Part shown: in pieces, positions 24,929 to 33,407 of the stretch
Numbering within the stretch: position 1 is the first letter of the stretch
How the letters are laid out: the number at the start of each line of letters is the position of its first letter
Origin: Cognatazoarcus sp050303815
Lineage (GTDB): Bacteria; Pseudomonadota; Gammaproteobacteria; Burkholderiales; Rhodocyclaceae
Length of the DNA stretch: 64,000 bases
Direction of reading: 5' to 3'
Assembly (NCBI GenBank): GCA_050303815.1
Contig: JBNLCM010000126.1
Location: forward strand, 7,288 to 71,287
Made by a program: the position numbers and the translations under genes
The notes under the pieces: model-generated
What the model saw: the letters and a program-made list of their open reading frames with translations, nothing else
The model's database searches: none
What the model was told of the DNA's origin: nothing

Positions 24929-26271
24929 GCCCTCATCAACAGCCCGACACGAGTGACGCGAGCCGCCTGCACGCGGGCCACTGGCTGGCGCTGGCCGCCG
25001 CGGCAGTCGCCGTCTCGGGCCTGTTCGCGATTCTGATCGCGCTCGCCCGGGTGCCGGCCATCGGACAGCTCTTCCCCGGCGCCGAGTTCTATCGCGTCGC
25101 GCTGACCCTGCACGTCAACCTGTCCCAGGGCGTATGGTTCATGGCCTTCGCCGGCTGCCTGTGGGCGCTCGGCCACCGCCGCCAGGTCGACGGCCTCGAC
25201 CGGACGGTGCTGGCGCTGGCCGCGCTCGGCGCGATCGGCATCGCAACCTCGGTCGGTGTCGGAACCCCGCAGCCGCTGATGAGCAACTACCTGCCGGTGC
25301 TCGACTCGCCCGTTTTCCTGAGCTCGCTGTCGGTCTTCGGCCTGGCGCTGGCGCTGCATGCCGCGCGCGCAACCTGGCCCTGGCCCGCGCTGCGACAGGT
25401 CGGCATCGGTGACGCCCGCAGCCTGGGTTTGCGCCTCGCCGCCGCCGGCTTCGTGCTGTGCCTCCTGCTGGTCCCGCTGGCCCGCCTGCGCCTGCCGCAA
25501 GAGCTGAATGGTCAAGCCTACTTCGAGCTGCTGTTCTGGGGCGGCGGCCATCTCTGGCAGTTCGTGCTGGCGCTGCTGATGATGGTGTGCTGGCTCGACC
25601 TGGCGCCGGCGCGGGCAAGACTCGTCGATCCGCGCCTGGCCTGCGCGCTGTTCGGATTGGCTGCCGCGCCGATCGTCGCCGGCGTCGCGCTGGCGCTGTC
25701 TTCGCCGCCGGGCTCGGTCCTTCATCACCACGGTTTCACGGCGCTGATGCGATGGGCGAGCTGGCCCGCACCGCTTCTGCTGCTGCTCGCCCTGCTCCGC
25801 ACCCGCCCTGCAGCCGCCGCCCATCCCGGCTACCGGCTGTCCGCACTGTTGTTCGTACAAGGCCTGCTGCTGGGCACCGCGATCGACGGCCAGACGACGC
25901 TGGTCACCGCGCACTACCACGGCACCATCGGGGCGGTTACGCTGGCCTTCATGGCGCAGTCGCTGGCTTCGCTGCCGCGCCTGGGCGCCAGCGCGGTCGG
26001 CCCCGGTCCGATCCGCACGCAGCTGGCCTGCTACGGCTACGGCATCATGCTGATGATGTCCGGTCTCGCCGGCGCCGGCTTGATGGGCGCGCCGCGCAAG
26101 ACGCCCGGCGAACTCGGGCTGGCCTGGAACGTCGAGACCGTGTCGCGCATCATGCTGGGCGTCGGCGGCCTGCTGGCGACGATCGGCATCCTGCTGTTCG
26201 CCTACCTGATCCTGAGCCGGCTGTGGCCCGTCGCCGTCGGACGTCGAATGCAAAATGAAGGCGCGCGCTAG
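24925..26271 (+). CDS. Orphan heme-copper-oxidase-like subunit I
   Basis: A 448-residue protein with about 12 membrane helices. Histidines stand where heme-copper oxidases keep their six ligands: H63 (TLHVNLSQG, low-spin heme), H209 (WGGGHLWQF, CuB), H268/H269 in LHHHGF (CuB), H330 and H332 in TAHYHGTIGAV (high-spin and low-spin heme). The usual cross-linked Tyr after the CuB His and the Glu of NO reductases in HLWVE are both absent. No subunit II or cytochrome partner gene adjoins; it lies between ccsA and a TPR gene with overlapping frames. It could be a reductase or oxidase of unusual type or a heme-handling protein. Activity cannot be decided from sequence. Confidence 0.7.
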   Translation: MSPHQQPDTSDASRLHAGHWLALAAAAVAVSGLFAILIALARVPAIGQLFPGAEFYRVALTLHVNLSQGVWFMAFAGCLWALGHRRQVDGLDRTVLALAALGAIGIATSVGVGTPQPLMSNYLPVLDSPVFLSSLSVFGLALALHAARATWPWPALRQVGIGDARSLGLRLAAAGFVLCLLLVPLARLRLPQELNGQAYFELLFWGGGHLWQFVLALLMMVCWLDLAPARARLVDPRLACALFGLAAAPIVAGVALALSSPPGSVLHHHGFTALMRWASWPAPLLLLLALLRTRPAAAAHPGYRLSALLFVQGLLLGTAIDGQTTLVTAHYHGTIGAVTLAFMAQSLASLPRLGASAVGPGPIRTQLACYGYGIMLMMSGLAGAGLMGAPRKTPGELGLAWNVETVSRIMLGVGGLLATIGILLFAYLILSRLWPVAVGRRMQNEGAR

Positions 26272-26884
26272 TCATCGCGACCGCCGCCCGCTGGCACTGC
26301 TGCTGACCGTGGCGGGGGTGCTGCTCGGCGGCCTGCTGATCGCCCACTACGACGACATCGTCGACACGCTGCAAAGCCTGCGGCTGCGCGGCCACGTCGA
26401 AATGCAGCGGCGCGCCGAGCTGGATCAGCGCTTCAGTCAGGGCGTCGTGATGTTGCACGCGCACCGCTACGACAATGCCGCCGAGGCCTTCCACCGGGTG
26501 CTGCAGCTCTCGCCGCGGCTGCCGGAAGCCCACGTCAACATGGGCTTCGCGCTGGTCGGCCTGAAGCAGTGGCGCGGCGCGCACGACTTCTTCGCCAGCG
26601 CGATCGAGCTCAAGCCCGAGCAGGCCAACGCCTATTACGGCCTCGCCGTGGCACTCGAGGGGATGGGCGACCTGCCGGGAGCGCTGGGCGCGATGCGGAC
26701 CTACGTACACCGCTCGCCGCGCGACGATCCCTACCGGCGCAAGGCCGAAGCGGCCATCTGGGAATGGCAGGATCAGTTGCAGCGCGCGCAGCAGGCTTCC
26801 ACCGCACCGGCATCGGAGCACGATGCCGATGAAGCCGGCTCGCAGTCTCCGGCCGGGGAAAAGGATTCCCACGCGCGGGAATAG
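26255..26884 (+). CDS. Membrane-anchored TPR protein
   Basis: A 209-residue protein with one N-terminal membrane helix (LALLLTVAGVLLGGLLIA, about residues 13-30) and TPR repeats between about 60 and 165: FSQGVVMLHAHRYDNAAEAF, AHVNMGFALVGLKQWRGAHD and AYYGLAVALEGMGDLPGA. The C-terminus is low complexity. The start overlaps the heme-copper-like gene by 17 bases. TPR proteins in cytochrome c biogenesis (CcmI, NrfG) present the apocytochrome, and a similar role for the ResBC pair is reasonable but unproven. Confidence 0.75.
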   Translation: MKARASHRDRRPLALLLTVAGVLLGGLLIAHYDDIVDTLQSLRLRGHVEMQRRAELDQRFSQGVVMLHAHRYDNAAEAFHRVLQLSPRLPEAHVNMGFALVGLKQWRGAHDFFASAIELKPEQANAYYGLAVALEGMGDLPGALGAMRTYVHRSPRDDPYRRKAEAAIWEWQDQLQRAQQASTAPASEHDADEAGSQSPAGEKDSHARE

Positions 26885-27007
26885 TGCACCGGGACCACCG
26901 TCGCCGGCCGGACGGAAGCCTCATCGGAAAGCCTTGCGCGAATTCCTGCGGATGGGCACGTACATTGCTTGCCTGATTTCGATCGCCTGCCCTGTGACCG
27001 CCCCCCG

Positions 27008-27211
27008 ATGAACGCGCTCGACGCCGCCTCCACAGCCCCGTTTGGTCCGTCCAAGCAGCGGAGGCTCCTGCCGCCACGGACGTTCTTCCTGGCCGCAGGC
27101 CTGCTCGCACCCTGCTTCGCCGCGGTGCCGCCGCTGCGCGCAGGGAACCCGATCCCGGAACGCGAGCGGCGCCGCACCCGGGTCGCCGAGTCCAGGCGGC
27201 CGACAAGATGA
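27008..27211 (+). CDS. Possible small exported protein before ccmD (doubtful)
   Basis: A 67-codon frame with a basic N-terminus, a hydrophobic core (TFFLAAGLLAPCFAAVPP) and a very Arg-rich tail. Its stop overlaps the ccmD start in ATGA, which argues weakly for coding, but it has no recognisable family and no clear Shine-Dalgarno. The whole 26885-27207 stretch could equally be a decayed remainder of a ccm gene; I saw no CcmC, CcmB or CcmE motifs in any frame. Confidence 0.25.
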   Translation: MNALDAASTAPFGPSKQRRLLPPRTFFLAAGLLAPCFAAVPPLRAGNPIPERERRRTRVAESRRPTR

Positions 27212-27402
27212 ACTGGGCCAGCTGGCGCGAATTCTGGGCCATGGGCGGCCATGGGCTGTACGTCTGGGGCTCCTATGCCGTGACGCTGGCGGTCATCGTG
27301 ACCGAGATTGCCGTTCTGCTGCTCAAGCGCAAGTCGATTCTCGATCATCTGGGCCGCCTTTCCCGCCTGCATCGGCGCAAACCAGAATCGCAGCACAACT
27401 AG
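27208..27402 (+). CDS. ccmD: CcmD heme exporter subunit
   Basis: A 64-residue single-helix protein: NWASWREFWAMGGHGLYVWG, then a membrane segment (SYAVTLAVIVTEIAVLLL) and a basic tail, the standard CcmD layout that holds CcmC, CcmE and heme together in System I. The genes normally beside it (ccmA, B, C before and ccmE after) are absent from this window. 202 bp without a recognisable gene separate it from ccmF. Confidence 0.82.
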   Translation: MNWASWREFWAMGGHGLYVWGSYAVTLAVIVTEIAVLLLKRKSILDHLGRLSRLHRRKPESQHN

Positions 27403-27604
27403 CGGGCGATATCGATGGCGACGGAACCCGCCACGGGAGGTCGTGTCCCACTCCTGCCGCGCGCGGGCGGCCGAGCACGCCCGAGGGCACGATACCGGCA
27501 AGCAAGGTAGACTAGTCGGTTATGCAAACACAGACGCACTCACGCGGATGCAGGCGTGGGAAGCGCGGCGGGAAGCCCCCGCCATGTATTCGGAGATGTG
27601 AATC

Positions 27605-29623
27605 ATGGTTCCTGAGCTAGGGCAATTCGCGCTGATCATCGCGCTGATCATTTCCGTCGTACTGGGCACCGTACCGATCGTCGGTGCCGCGCGCGGAAAC
27701 GCCATCCTGATGTCGGTGGCACGCCCGGCGGGCCAGGGATTCTTCGTCTTCGTGGCGATGGCGTACGGCTGCCTGGTGTGGTCCTTCCTGGGCGACGACT
27801 TCTCGGTGCTGAACGTCGCCTCCAATTCCAACAGTGCGCTGCCGCTGGCCTACAAGTTTGCGGCCAGCTGGGGCAGCCACGAGGGTTCGCTGCTGCTGTG
27901 GACGCTGATGCTGTCCTGTTGGACCGTCGCGGTATCGGTCTTCAGCAAGCACCTGCCCGAAGACATGTCGGCCCGGGTGCTGGGCGTGATGGGCCTGGTC
28001 GGCGCCGGCTTCCTGCTCTTCATGCTGACCACCTCGAACCCGTTCGACCGCTTGCTGCCGGCCGCGGCGGACGGCCGCGACCTGAATCCGCTGCTGCAGG
28101 ATCCCGGCATGGTGATCCATCCGCCGATGCTCTACATGGGCTACGTCGGTTTCTCGGTGGCCTTCGCGTTCGCGATCTCCGCGCTGCTCGGCGGCCGGAT
28201 GGATGCCGCATGGGCGCGCTGGTCGCGCCCGTGGACCACCGTGGCCTGGATCTTCCTGACGCTCGGCATCGCGATCGGCAGCTGGTGGGCCTACTACGAG
28301 CTGGGCTGGGGCGGCTGGTGGTTCTGGGACCCGGTCGAGAACGCCTCCTTCATGCCGTGGCTGGTCGGCACGGCGCTGATCCACTCGCTGGCCGTCACCG
28401 AGAAGCGCGGCAGCTTCAAGAGCTGGACCGTGCTGCTGGCGATCGCGGCGTTCTCGCTGTCGCTGCTCGGCACCTTCCTGGTCCGCTCCGGCGTGCTGAC
28501 CTCGGTGCACGCCTTCGCCACCGATCCCCGGCGCGGCATCTTCATCCTGGCGCTGCTGGTCATCGTCATCGGCAGTTCCCTCGCGCTGTTCGCCTGGCGC
28601 GCGCCGAAGGTCGGCCTGGGCGGCAGTTTCGGGCTGCTGTCGCGCGAGTCGCTGCTGCTGACCAACAACGTCCTGCTCAGCGTCGCCGCCGGCTCGGTGC
28701 TGCTCGGCACGCTCTACCCGCTGTTCCTCGACGCGCTCGGGCTGGGCAAGATTTCGGTCGGACCGCCCTACTTCGACACGGTGTTCGTGCCGCTGATGCT
28801 GCCGATCCTCTTCCTGATCGCGGTCGGGCCGGTGACGCGCTGGAAACAGCAGGACTTCACGCCATTGGCCAAGCGTCTGACGATCGCGCTCGTGCTGTCG
28901 GTGATCCTCGGCGTCGTCACGCCGCTGGCGGTCGAAAAATTCACGCCGATGATGGTGACGGCCATGTCGCTGGCGTTCTGGGTCTTCGTGGCGACCGCCA
29001 CCGGCGTCGTCGAGCGTCTCGGCGCCGCGCGCACACGCCCGGACAGCCGGGTGCCGATGTCGTTCTGGGGCATGAGCCTGGCCCATGTGGGCGTCGGCGT
29101 GTTCGTGGTCGGTGTCGCCATGGTCAACGGTTCGCAGACCACGGCGGACCTGAAGATGAAGATCGGCGACACCGCCAACGTGGCCGGCTATATCTATCGC
29201 TTCGACAGCGTCAACGAACTGGACGGGCCGAACTACGTGGCGGCGCGCGGTGCCCTCAGCGTGACGCGCGACGGACGGCCGGTCACGACGCTCTATCCGG
29301 AAAAGCGGATCTACCGGGTGCAGCAGATGCCGATGACCGAAGCGGCCATCGACACCTCGATCACGCGCGACCTCTACGTTTCGCTCGGCGAAGCGGTCGA
29401 CGAGGACACCTGGATCGTCCGCATCTTCCACAAGCCCTTCGTCGTGTGGATCTGGGGCGGCTGCGTGCTGATGGCCATCGGAGGCCTGCTGGCCGCGATG
29501 GATCGCCGCTATCGCAAACTGGCCGCGCGCGACGTGGCACGCTCCGCCTCGCTCGAGGCGGCAAGTTCGAATTCGGCCCGGCCGGCCCTGCAGCCGGCGC
29601 CGGTACGTAGTGAAGGAGTCTGA
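27605..29623 (+). CDS. ccmF: CcmF heme lyase subunit
   Basis: A 672-residue polytopic protein, normal CcmF length, that ligates heme to apocytochrome c in System I. The WWD signature is GWGGWWFWDPVENASFMPWL (about residues 238-257). Conserved histidines include those in SHEG (about 94), IHPPMLYMGY (about 174) and IHSLAVTEKRGSFKSW (about 263). The MVPELG start follows a GGAGATG ribosome site. It is separated from ccmG by five bases, so ccmF-G-H-I form one operon. Its normal heme donor CcmE is not encoded nearby. Confidence 0.95.
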   Translation: MVPELGQFALIIALIISVVLGTVPIVGAARGNAILMSVARPAGQGFFVFVAMAYGCLVWSFLGDDFSVLNVASNSNSALPLAYKFAASWGSHEGSLLLWTLMLSCWTVAVSVFSKHLPEDMSARVLGVMGLVGAGFLLFMLTTSNPFDRLLPAAADGRDLNPLLQDPGMVIHPPMLYMGYVGFSVAFAFAISALLGGRMDAAWARWSRPWTTVAWIFLTLGIAIGSWWAYYELGWGGWWFWDPVENASFMPWLVGTALIHSLAVTEKRGSFKSWTVLLAIAAFSLSLLGTFLVRSGVLTSVHAFATDPRRGIFILALLVIVIGSSLALFAWRAPKVGLGGSFGLLSRESLLLTNNVLLSVAAGSVLLGTLYPLFLDALGLGKISVGPPYFDTVFVPLMLPILFLIAVGPVTRWKQQDFTPLAKRLTIALVLSVILGVVTPLAVEKFTPMMVTAMSLAFWVFVATATGVVERLGAARTRPDSRVPMSFWGMSLAHVGVGVFVVGVAMVNGSQTTADLKMKIGDTANVAGYIYRFDSVNELDGPNYVAARGALSVTRDGRPVTTLYPEKRIYRVQQMPMTEAAIDTSITRDLYVSLGEAVDEDTWIVRIFHKPFVVWIWGGCVLMAIGGLLAAMDRRYRKLAARDVARSASLEAASSNSARPALQPAPVRSEGV

Positions 29624-29628
29624 TCGAA

Positions 29629-30156
29629 ATGATGCGTTTCCTGTGGCCGCTGGCCATATTCCTGGCGCTGGTCGGCTTTCTCGCGGTCGGCCTGGGCCTC
29701 AATCCGCGGGAGGTTCCGTCGCCGCTGATCGACAAGCCGGCGCCGGCGTTCTCGCTGCCGGTCCTGCACCAGCCGGACACGAAGCTGTCGCGCGATGACT
29801 TGAAGGGCCAGGTATGGCTGCTCAACGTCTGGGCCTCGTGGTGCGTTTCCTGTCGCCAGGAACATCCGCTGCTGGTCGAACTGGCCAAGACCGGCATCGT
29901 TCCGATCTATGGCCTCGACTACAAGGACGAGCGCGAGGCCGGCCTGAAGTGGCTCAATGAGCACGGCGACCCCTACACCGCGTCGATCATGGATGCGGAT
30001 GGCCGCATCGGCATCGAATACGGCGTCTACGGCGTGCCGGAGACCTTCGTGATCGACAAGGCCGGCATCATCCGCCACAAGCACATCGGACCAATCACGC
30101 CGCAGGCCCTGCAGGAGGAGCTGCTGCCCATCGTGAGGAAACTCAATGCTTCGTAA
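29629..30156 (+). CDS. ccmG: CcmG/DsbE thiol:disulfide oxidoreductase
   Basis: A 175-residue membrane-tethered thioredoxin-like protein: one N-terminal anchor (about 6-24) and a periplasmic thioredoxin domain with the WCVSC active site (about residues 65-69) and the family motifs GVPETFVIDKAG and VWLLNVWASW. It keeps the CXXCH cysteines of apocytochrome c reduced for heme attachment. It overlaps ccmH by 11 bases. Two adjacent ATG codons make the start uncertain by one residue. Confidence 0.95.
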   Translation: MMRFLWPLAIFLALVGFLAVGLGLNPREVPSPLIDKPAPAFSLPVLHQPDTKLSRDDLKGQVWLLNVWASWCVSCRQEHPLLVELAKTGIVPIYGLDYKDEREAGLKWLNEHGDPYTASIMDADGRIGIEYGVYGVPETFVIDKAGIIRHKHIGPITPQALQEELLPIVRKLNAS

Positions 30157-30622
30157 GCTATTGCCGGCGTTGTTTGCGGTACTGCTCCACCTGACCGCGA
30201 CGGCGGGCGAAGCGGTTCCGGCCAGCGAAGACCCGGTCCTCGAAGCCCGGGTCATGGAAGTCGGCCATCTGCTGCGCTGCCTGGTGTGCCAGAACCAGAC
30301 GATCGCCGATTCCCACGCCGACCTGGCCATCGACCTGAAGAACGAGATCCGGGAAATGATGCGTGCCGGCAAGAGCGACCAGGAAATCCTCGACTTCATG
30401 GTCGCCCGCTACGGCGACTTCGTGCTCTACAAGCCGCAGGTCAAGAGCAGCACCTGGCTGCTGTGGTTCGGACCGGGCGTGCTGCTGCTGCTCGGCATCG
30501 GCACGCTGTTCTACAAGCTGCGCCAGCGCGCCAAGCAGAGCCGCGGGCCCGAATTGACCGACGAGCAACGCAAGCAGGCGTACAGCCTGCTGAATCAGGC
30601 CGACGGTGGAGACGCCAAATGA
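30146..30622 (+). CDS. ccmH: CcmH/CycL-type reductase subunit
   Basis: A 158-residue exported protein with signal peptide (about 1-20), the LRCLVCQNQ redox motif (about residues 43-51) and a C-terminal membrane helix (WLLWFGPGVLLLLGIGTLFY). It passes electrons from CcmG to the apocytochrome cysteines and docks with CcmF and CcmI. Its start lies inside ccmG and its stop overlaps ccmI (ATGA), so synthesis of the three is coupled. Confidence 0.95.
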   Translation: MLRKLLPALFAVLLHLTATAGEAVPASEDPVLEARVMEVGHLLRCLVCQNQTIADSHADLAIDLKNEIREMMRAGKSDQEILDFMVARYGDFVLYKPQVKSSTWLLWFGPGVLLLLGIGTLFYKLRQRAKQSRGPELTDEQRKQAYSLLNQADGGDAK

Positions 30623-32238
30623 TCACGTTTTGGGTCGTTTCCGCGATGCTGATGGCAGGGGCTCTGCTGTTCGTCGTGCCGCCGCTGCTGGGCGGCCGCG
30701 TCCGCCTCACCGGCATCGCCGACCACCAGGTCGCCAACCTGACCGTGTTGCGCGACCAGTTGCGCGAACTGGCGAACGAGCACGAATCCGGTGAGATCAG
30801 CGAGGCGCAGTACCGGAAGGCGCGCTCCGAACTGGAACAGCGCGTCCTGGAGGAGTCCGACGCCCAGCAGGCGGCCCTCGCGGCCGGCCGGCCGCCATTC
30901 GCGTTGATCGCGGCAGTCGTGCTGCTGGTGCCGGCGATCTCGATTCCGCTCTATCTCTACTTCGGCAGTCCCGAGGCGCTGAACCCGGCCGCCCTCGCCG
31001 CCCGCGCCGCCGCCGAGGGCGAAGGTCATTCGCTGACGAAGGAACAGGTCGAGGCGATGGTCGAGAAGCTCGCCGCCCGGTTGCGCGAAAATCCGCAGGA
31101 CACCGAAGGCTGGATCATGCTGGCGCGCACCTACAACGCGCTCGGCCGCTACGAGCAGGCCGCCGAGGCCTTCCGCACCTTGACGCGGCTGCTGCCGGCA
31201 GACGCCCAGTTGCTGGCGGACTACGCGGACACGCTGGCGATGGCCCGCGGCCGTCAGTTGAGCGGCGAACCGGAGAGCATCATCGCCCGCGCCCTCGAAC
31301 TGGATGCCCGCAACATCAAGGCGCTCGCGCTGGCCGGCACGGCCGCCTTCGAGCGCGGCGACTACGCCGGCGCGATCGACTACTGGCAGCGCATCCAGGG
31401 CCAGGTGCCGCCCGATTCGCCGACCGCCCGTTCCGTCGCCGGTTCGATCGCGGAGGCGCGCAATCGCATGGGCGGATCCGCCGGCACCGAAACCGTCGCT
31501 GCCGCAGCCGGTGCAACCGTCAGCGGCAGCGTCCGGCTGGACGATTCGATCCGCGGCAAGGTCACGCCGCAGGACACCGTCTTCGTCTTTGCGCGAGCGG
31601 TACAGGGACCGCGCATGCCGCTCGCGATCGTGCGCAAGAAGGTTGCCGATCTGCCGTTCCGGTTCACGCTCGACGATTCGATGGCGATGGCGCCTTCCGC
31701 ACGGCTGTCGGGCTTCCCGCAGGTAGTCGTCGGCGCCAGGGTGTCGCGCACCGGCAACGCCATGCCGCAGCCCGGCGACATCGAAGTCTTTTCGCCCGCG
31801 CTCGACCCGCACGGCAAGGGGTCGGTCGAACTCGTCCTCGGCGGCAGCGGCAGCGGCGCGAAGGATCGGACCGGACCTGCGGCCGCAGCCGGGCCGGCCG
31901 GCGTGTCGGGCGAGGTCTCGCTGGCGCCGGAAGTGAGCGGCCAGGTTTCGCCGTCGGATACGGTGTTCATCTTCGCCCGTGCCGCCAACGGCCCGCGCAT
32001 GCCGCTGGCTATCCTGAAGAAGCAGGTGAGCGACCTGCCGCTGCGGTTCTCGCTCGACGACTCGATGGCCATGGCCCCCAACATGCGGCTTTCCGCCTTT
32101 CCGCAGGTGATCGTCGGCGCCAGGGTGTCGCGATCCGGCCAGGCCGCACCGCAGCCGGGCGATTTCGAGATCGTCTCCGAGCCGGTGACCTCGACCAGCA
32201 GCGACCTGAAACTCGTCATCAGCAAGGAGATCCACTAG
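30619..32238 (+). CDS. ccmI: CcmI apocytochrome chaperone with duplicated C-terminal domain
   Basis: A 539-residue protein. Two N-terminal membrane helices (about 1-22 and 90-110) flank a cytoplasmic helical loop. A TPR domain (about 135-285) with GWIMLARTYNALGRYEQAAEAF binds apocytochrome C-termini. The periplasmic C-terminal domain occurs twice (about 300-405 and 430-539): each copy carries PxDTVFxFARA, GPRMPLAI, DDSMAMAP, FPQVxVGARVSR and PQPGD. CcmI with one such domain is usual; the tandem copy is unusual and the two differ at many positions, so the duplication is not recent. Confidence 0.92.
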   Translation: MITFWVVSAMLMAGALLFVVPPLLGGRVRLTGIADHQVANLTVLRDQLRELANEHESGEISEAQYRKARSELEQRVLEESDAQQAALAAGRPPFALIAAVVLLVPAISIPLYLYFGSPEALNPAALAARAAAEGEGHSLTKEQVEAMVEKLAARLRENPQDTEGWIMLARTYNALGRYEQAAEAFRTLTRLLPADAQLLADYADTLAMARGRQLSGEPESIIARALELDARNIKALALAGTAAFERGDYAGAIDYWQRIQGQVPPDSPTARSVAGSIAEARNRMGGSAGTETVAAAAGATVSGSVRLDDSIRGKVTPQDTVFVFARAVQGPRMPLAIVRKKVADLPFRFTLDDSMAMAPSARLSGFPQVVVGARVSRTGNAMPQPGDIEVFSPALDPHGKGSVELVLGGSGSGAKDRTGPAAAAGPAGVSGEVSLAPEVSGQVSPSDTVFIFARAANGPRMPLAILKKQVSDLPLRFSLDDSMAMAPNMRLSAFPQVIVGARVSRSGQAAPQPGDFEIVSEPVTSTSSDLKLVISKEIH

Positions 32239-32259
32239 GCGCGATAGACGGAGGACGCC

Positions 32260-32874
32260 ATGCCCAATGCGAAATGCTTTGCCGAAAGAGTGCTGCGCGC
32301 TTCGGCCGTGGCGGCCGGCTGTGCGCTTTCAACCGCGTGGGGCGCGGGAGGCGCAGCGCAGATCGAGGATGATGCGCGGCTGGCGGTGAATCAACTGTTG
32401 CAGCAGGTGGCCGGCGAATTGATGCGCGAGTACGCGATGAGCGGCACGCTGCGCTCCCTCGAGGTCTGCAAGTACACGGCGACCGAAGTTTCTTCCAAGA
32501 TCTCCAAGCGTTTCGGTGCCCAGGTCCGCCGCGTTTCGCTGAAGGTCCGCAACCCGGCGCTCGGCACGCCCGACGCCTGGGAGCAGACGCAACTCAAGGC
32601 CTTCGAGCGGCGTGCCGCCGACGGCGAGAATCCCGCCAAGTTGGAGGTCGCCGCCTTCGTCAATGAACCGGCGGGCCGCTACTATCGCTTCATGAAGGCC
32701 ATTCCGGTCAGCGAGCTGTGCCTCAATTGCCACGGCCCGAAGGACACGCTCACGGCGGCCGCCATCGCCCAGATCGAAGCCGAGTATCCGTTTGATCGGG
32801 CCACCGGCTACGCGGTCGGCGATATTCGCGGGGCCGTCTCCTACAAGAAATTCGTCGGGAATAGAACACGATGA
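32260..32874 (+). CDS. DUF3365 (Tll0287-like) heme-binding protein
   Basis: A 204-residue exported protein with signal peptide (about 1-30) and a single DUF3365 PAS-like domain ending in CLNCHG (about residues 152-157), followed by DIRGAVSYKK. In related proteins this domain binds heme c and serves in redox sensing or electron transfer. GGAGG 6 bases upstream supports the ATG. It overlaps the TlpA-type gene by four bases, which suggests a heme protein made with its own thiol reductant. Confidence 0.82.
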   Translation: MPNAKCFAERVLRASAVAAGCALSTAWGAGGAAQIEDDARLAVNQLLQQVAGELMREYAMSGTLRSLEVCKYTATEVSSKISKRFGAQVRRVSLKVRNPALGTPDAWEQTQLKAFERRAADGENPAKLEVAAFVNEPAGRYYRFMKAIPVSELCLNCHGPKDTLTAAAIAQIEAEYPFDRATGYAVGDIRGAVSYKKFVGNRTR

Positions 32875-33389
32875 TCTACCGCCTCGCCCTGATCCTCGCC
32901 GCGCTCGGCTTTTCCATCGCCCAAGCCCTTGCCGGACCGACCGAACCTTCGCCCGCATCGCTGCCGCCGGTCGCGCTGCGGCCCGCCGAGGGCATGCCGA
33001 AGACCCTGCTCGAATGGCCCCACAAGCCGATGGTGCTGAACCTGTGGGCAACCTGGTGCGGGCCGTGCCGCAAGGAAATGCCCGCGCTCCAGTCGCTGGA
33101 GAAGAAGCTCGAGGGCAGCGGGATCAGCGTCGTGGCGCTGTCGGTGGACGACGACGTCAAGCTGATGGAGGAGTTCCTGCGCAAGTACGCCATCGAGCTG
33201 CCGACGCCGGTGGCCGAGAGCGCCAGCGACGCGTTCCAGCAGCTCGACGCCATCGCATTGCCGGTGACCTACTACGTCGCGGCGGACGGGCAGATCGTCG
33301 GCAAGTACATCGGCGCCCGCGAATGGGACCGCCCCGACGCGCTGCAGGACGTCCTGAAAGCCTTCGAGCGCAGCAAACCGTCCCGCTGA
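32871..33389 (+). CDS. TlpA-family periplasmic thioredoxin
   Basis: A 172-residue exported protein with signal peptide ending AQALA and the active site WATWCGPCRKEMP (about residues 57-69), VVALSVDDD and LPVTYYVAADG with the conserved cis-Pro. It probably reduces periplasmic cysteines, for instance CXXCH pairs before heme attachment. It lies after ccmI and the DUF3365 gene and closes this operon; a convergent Sel1 gene follows 18 bp on. Confidence 0.88.
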   Translation: MIYRLALILAALGFSIAQALAGPTEPSPASLPPVALRPAEGMPKTLLEWPHKPMVLNLWATWCGPCRKEMPALQSLEKKLEGSGISVVALSVDDDVKLMEEFLRKYAIELPTPVAESASDAFQQLDAIALPVTYYVAADGQIVGKYIGAREWDRPDALQDVLKAFERSKPSR

Positions 33390-33407
33390 CCGTCCCGCCG
33401 CAACGGG

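Noticed and set aside
26885..27604. Decayed ccmC or ccmE around ccmD
   Set aside because: No CcmC WWD-type motif or CcmE heme-binding His motif could be read in any frame, so a remnant cannot be claimed.
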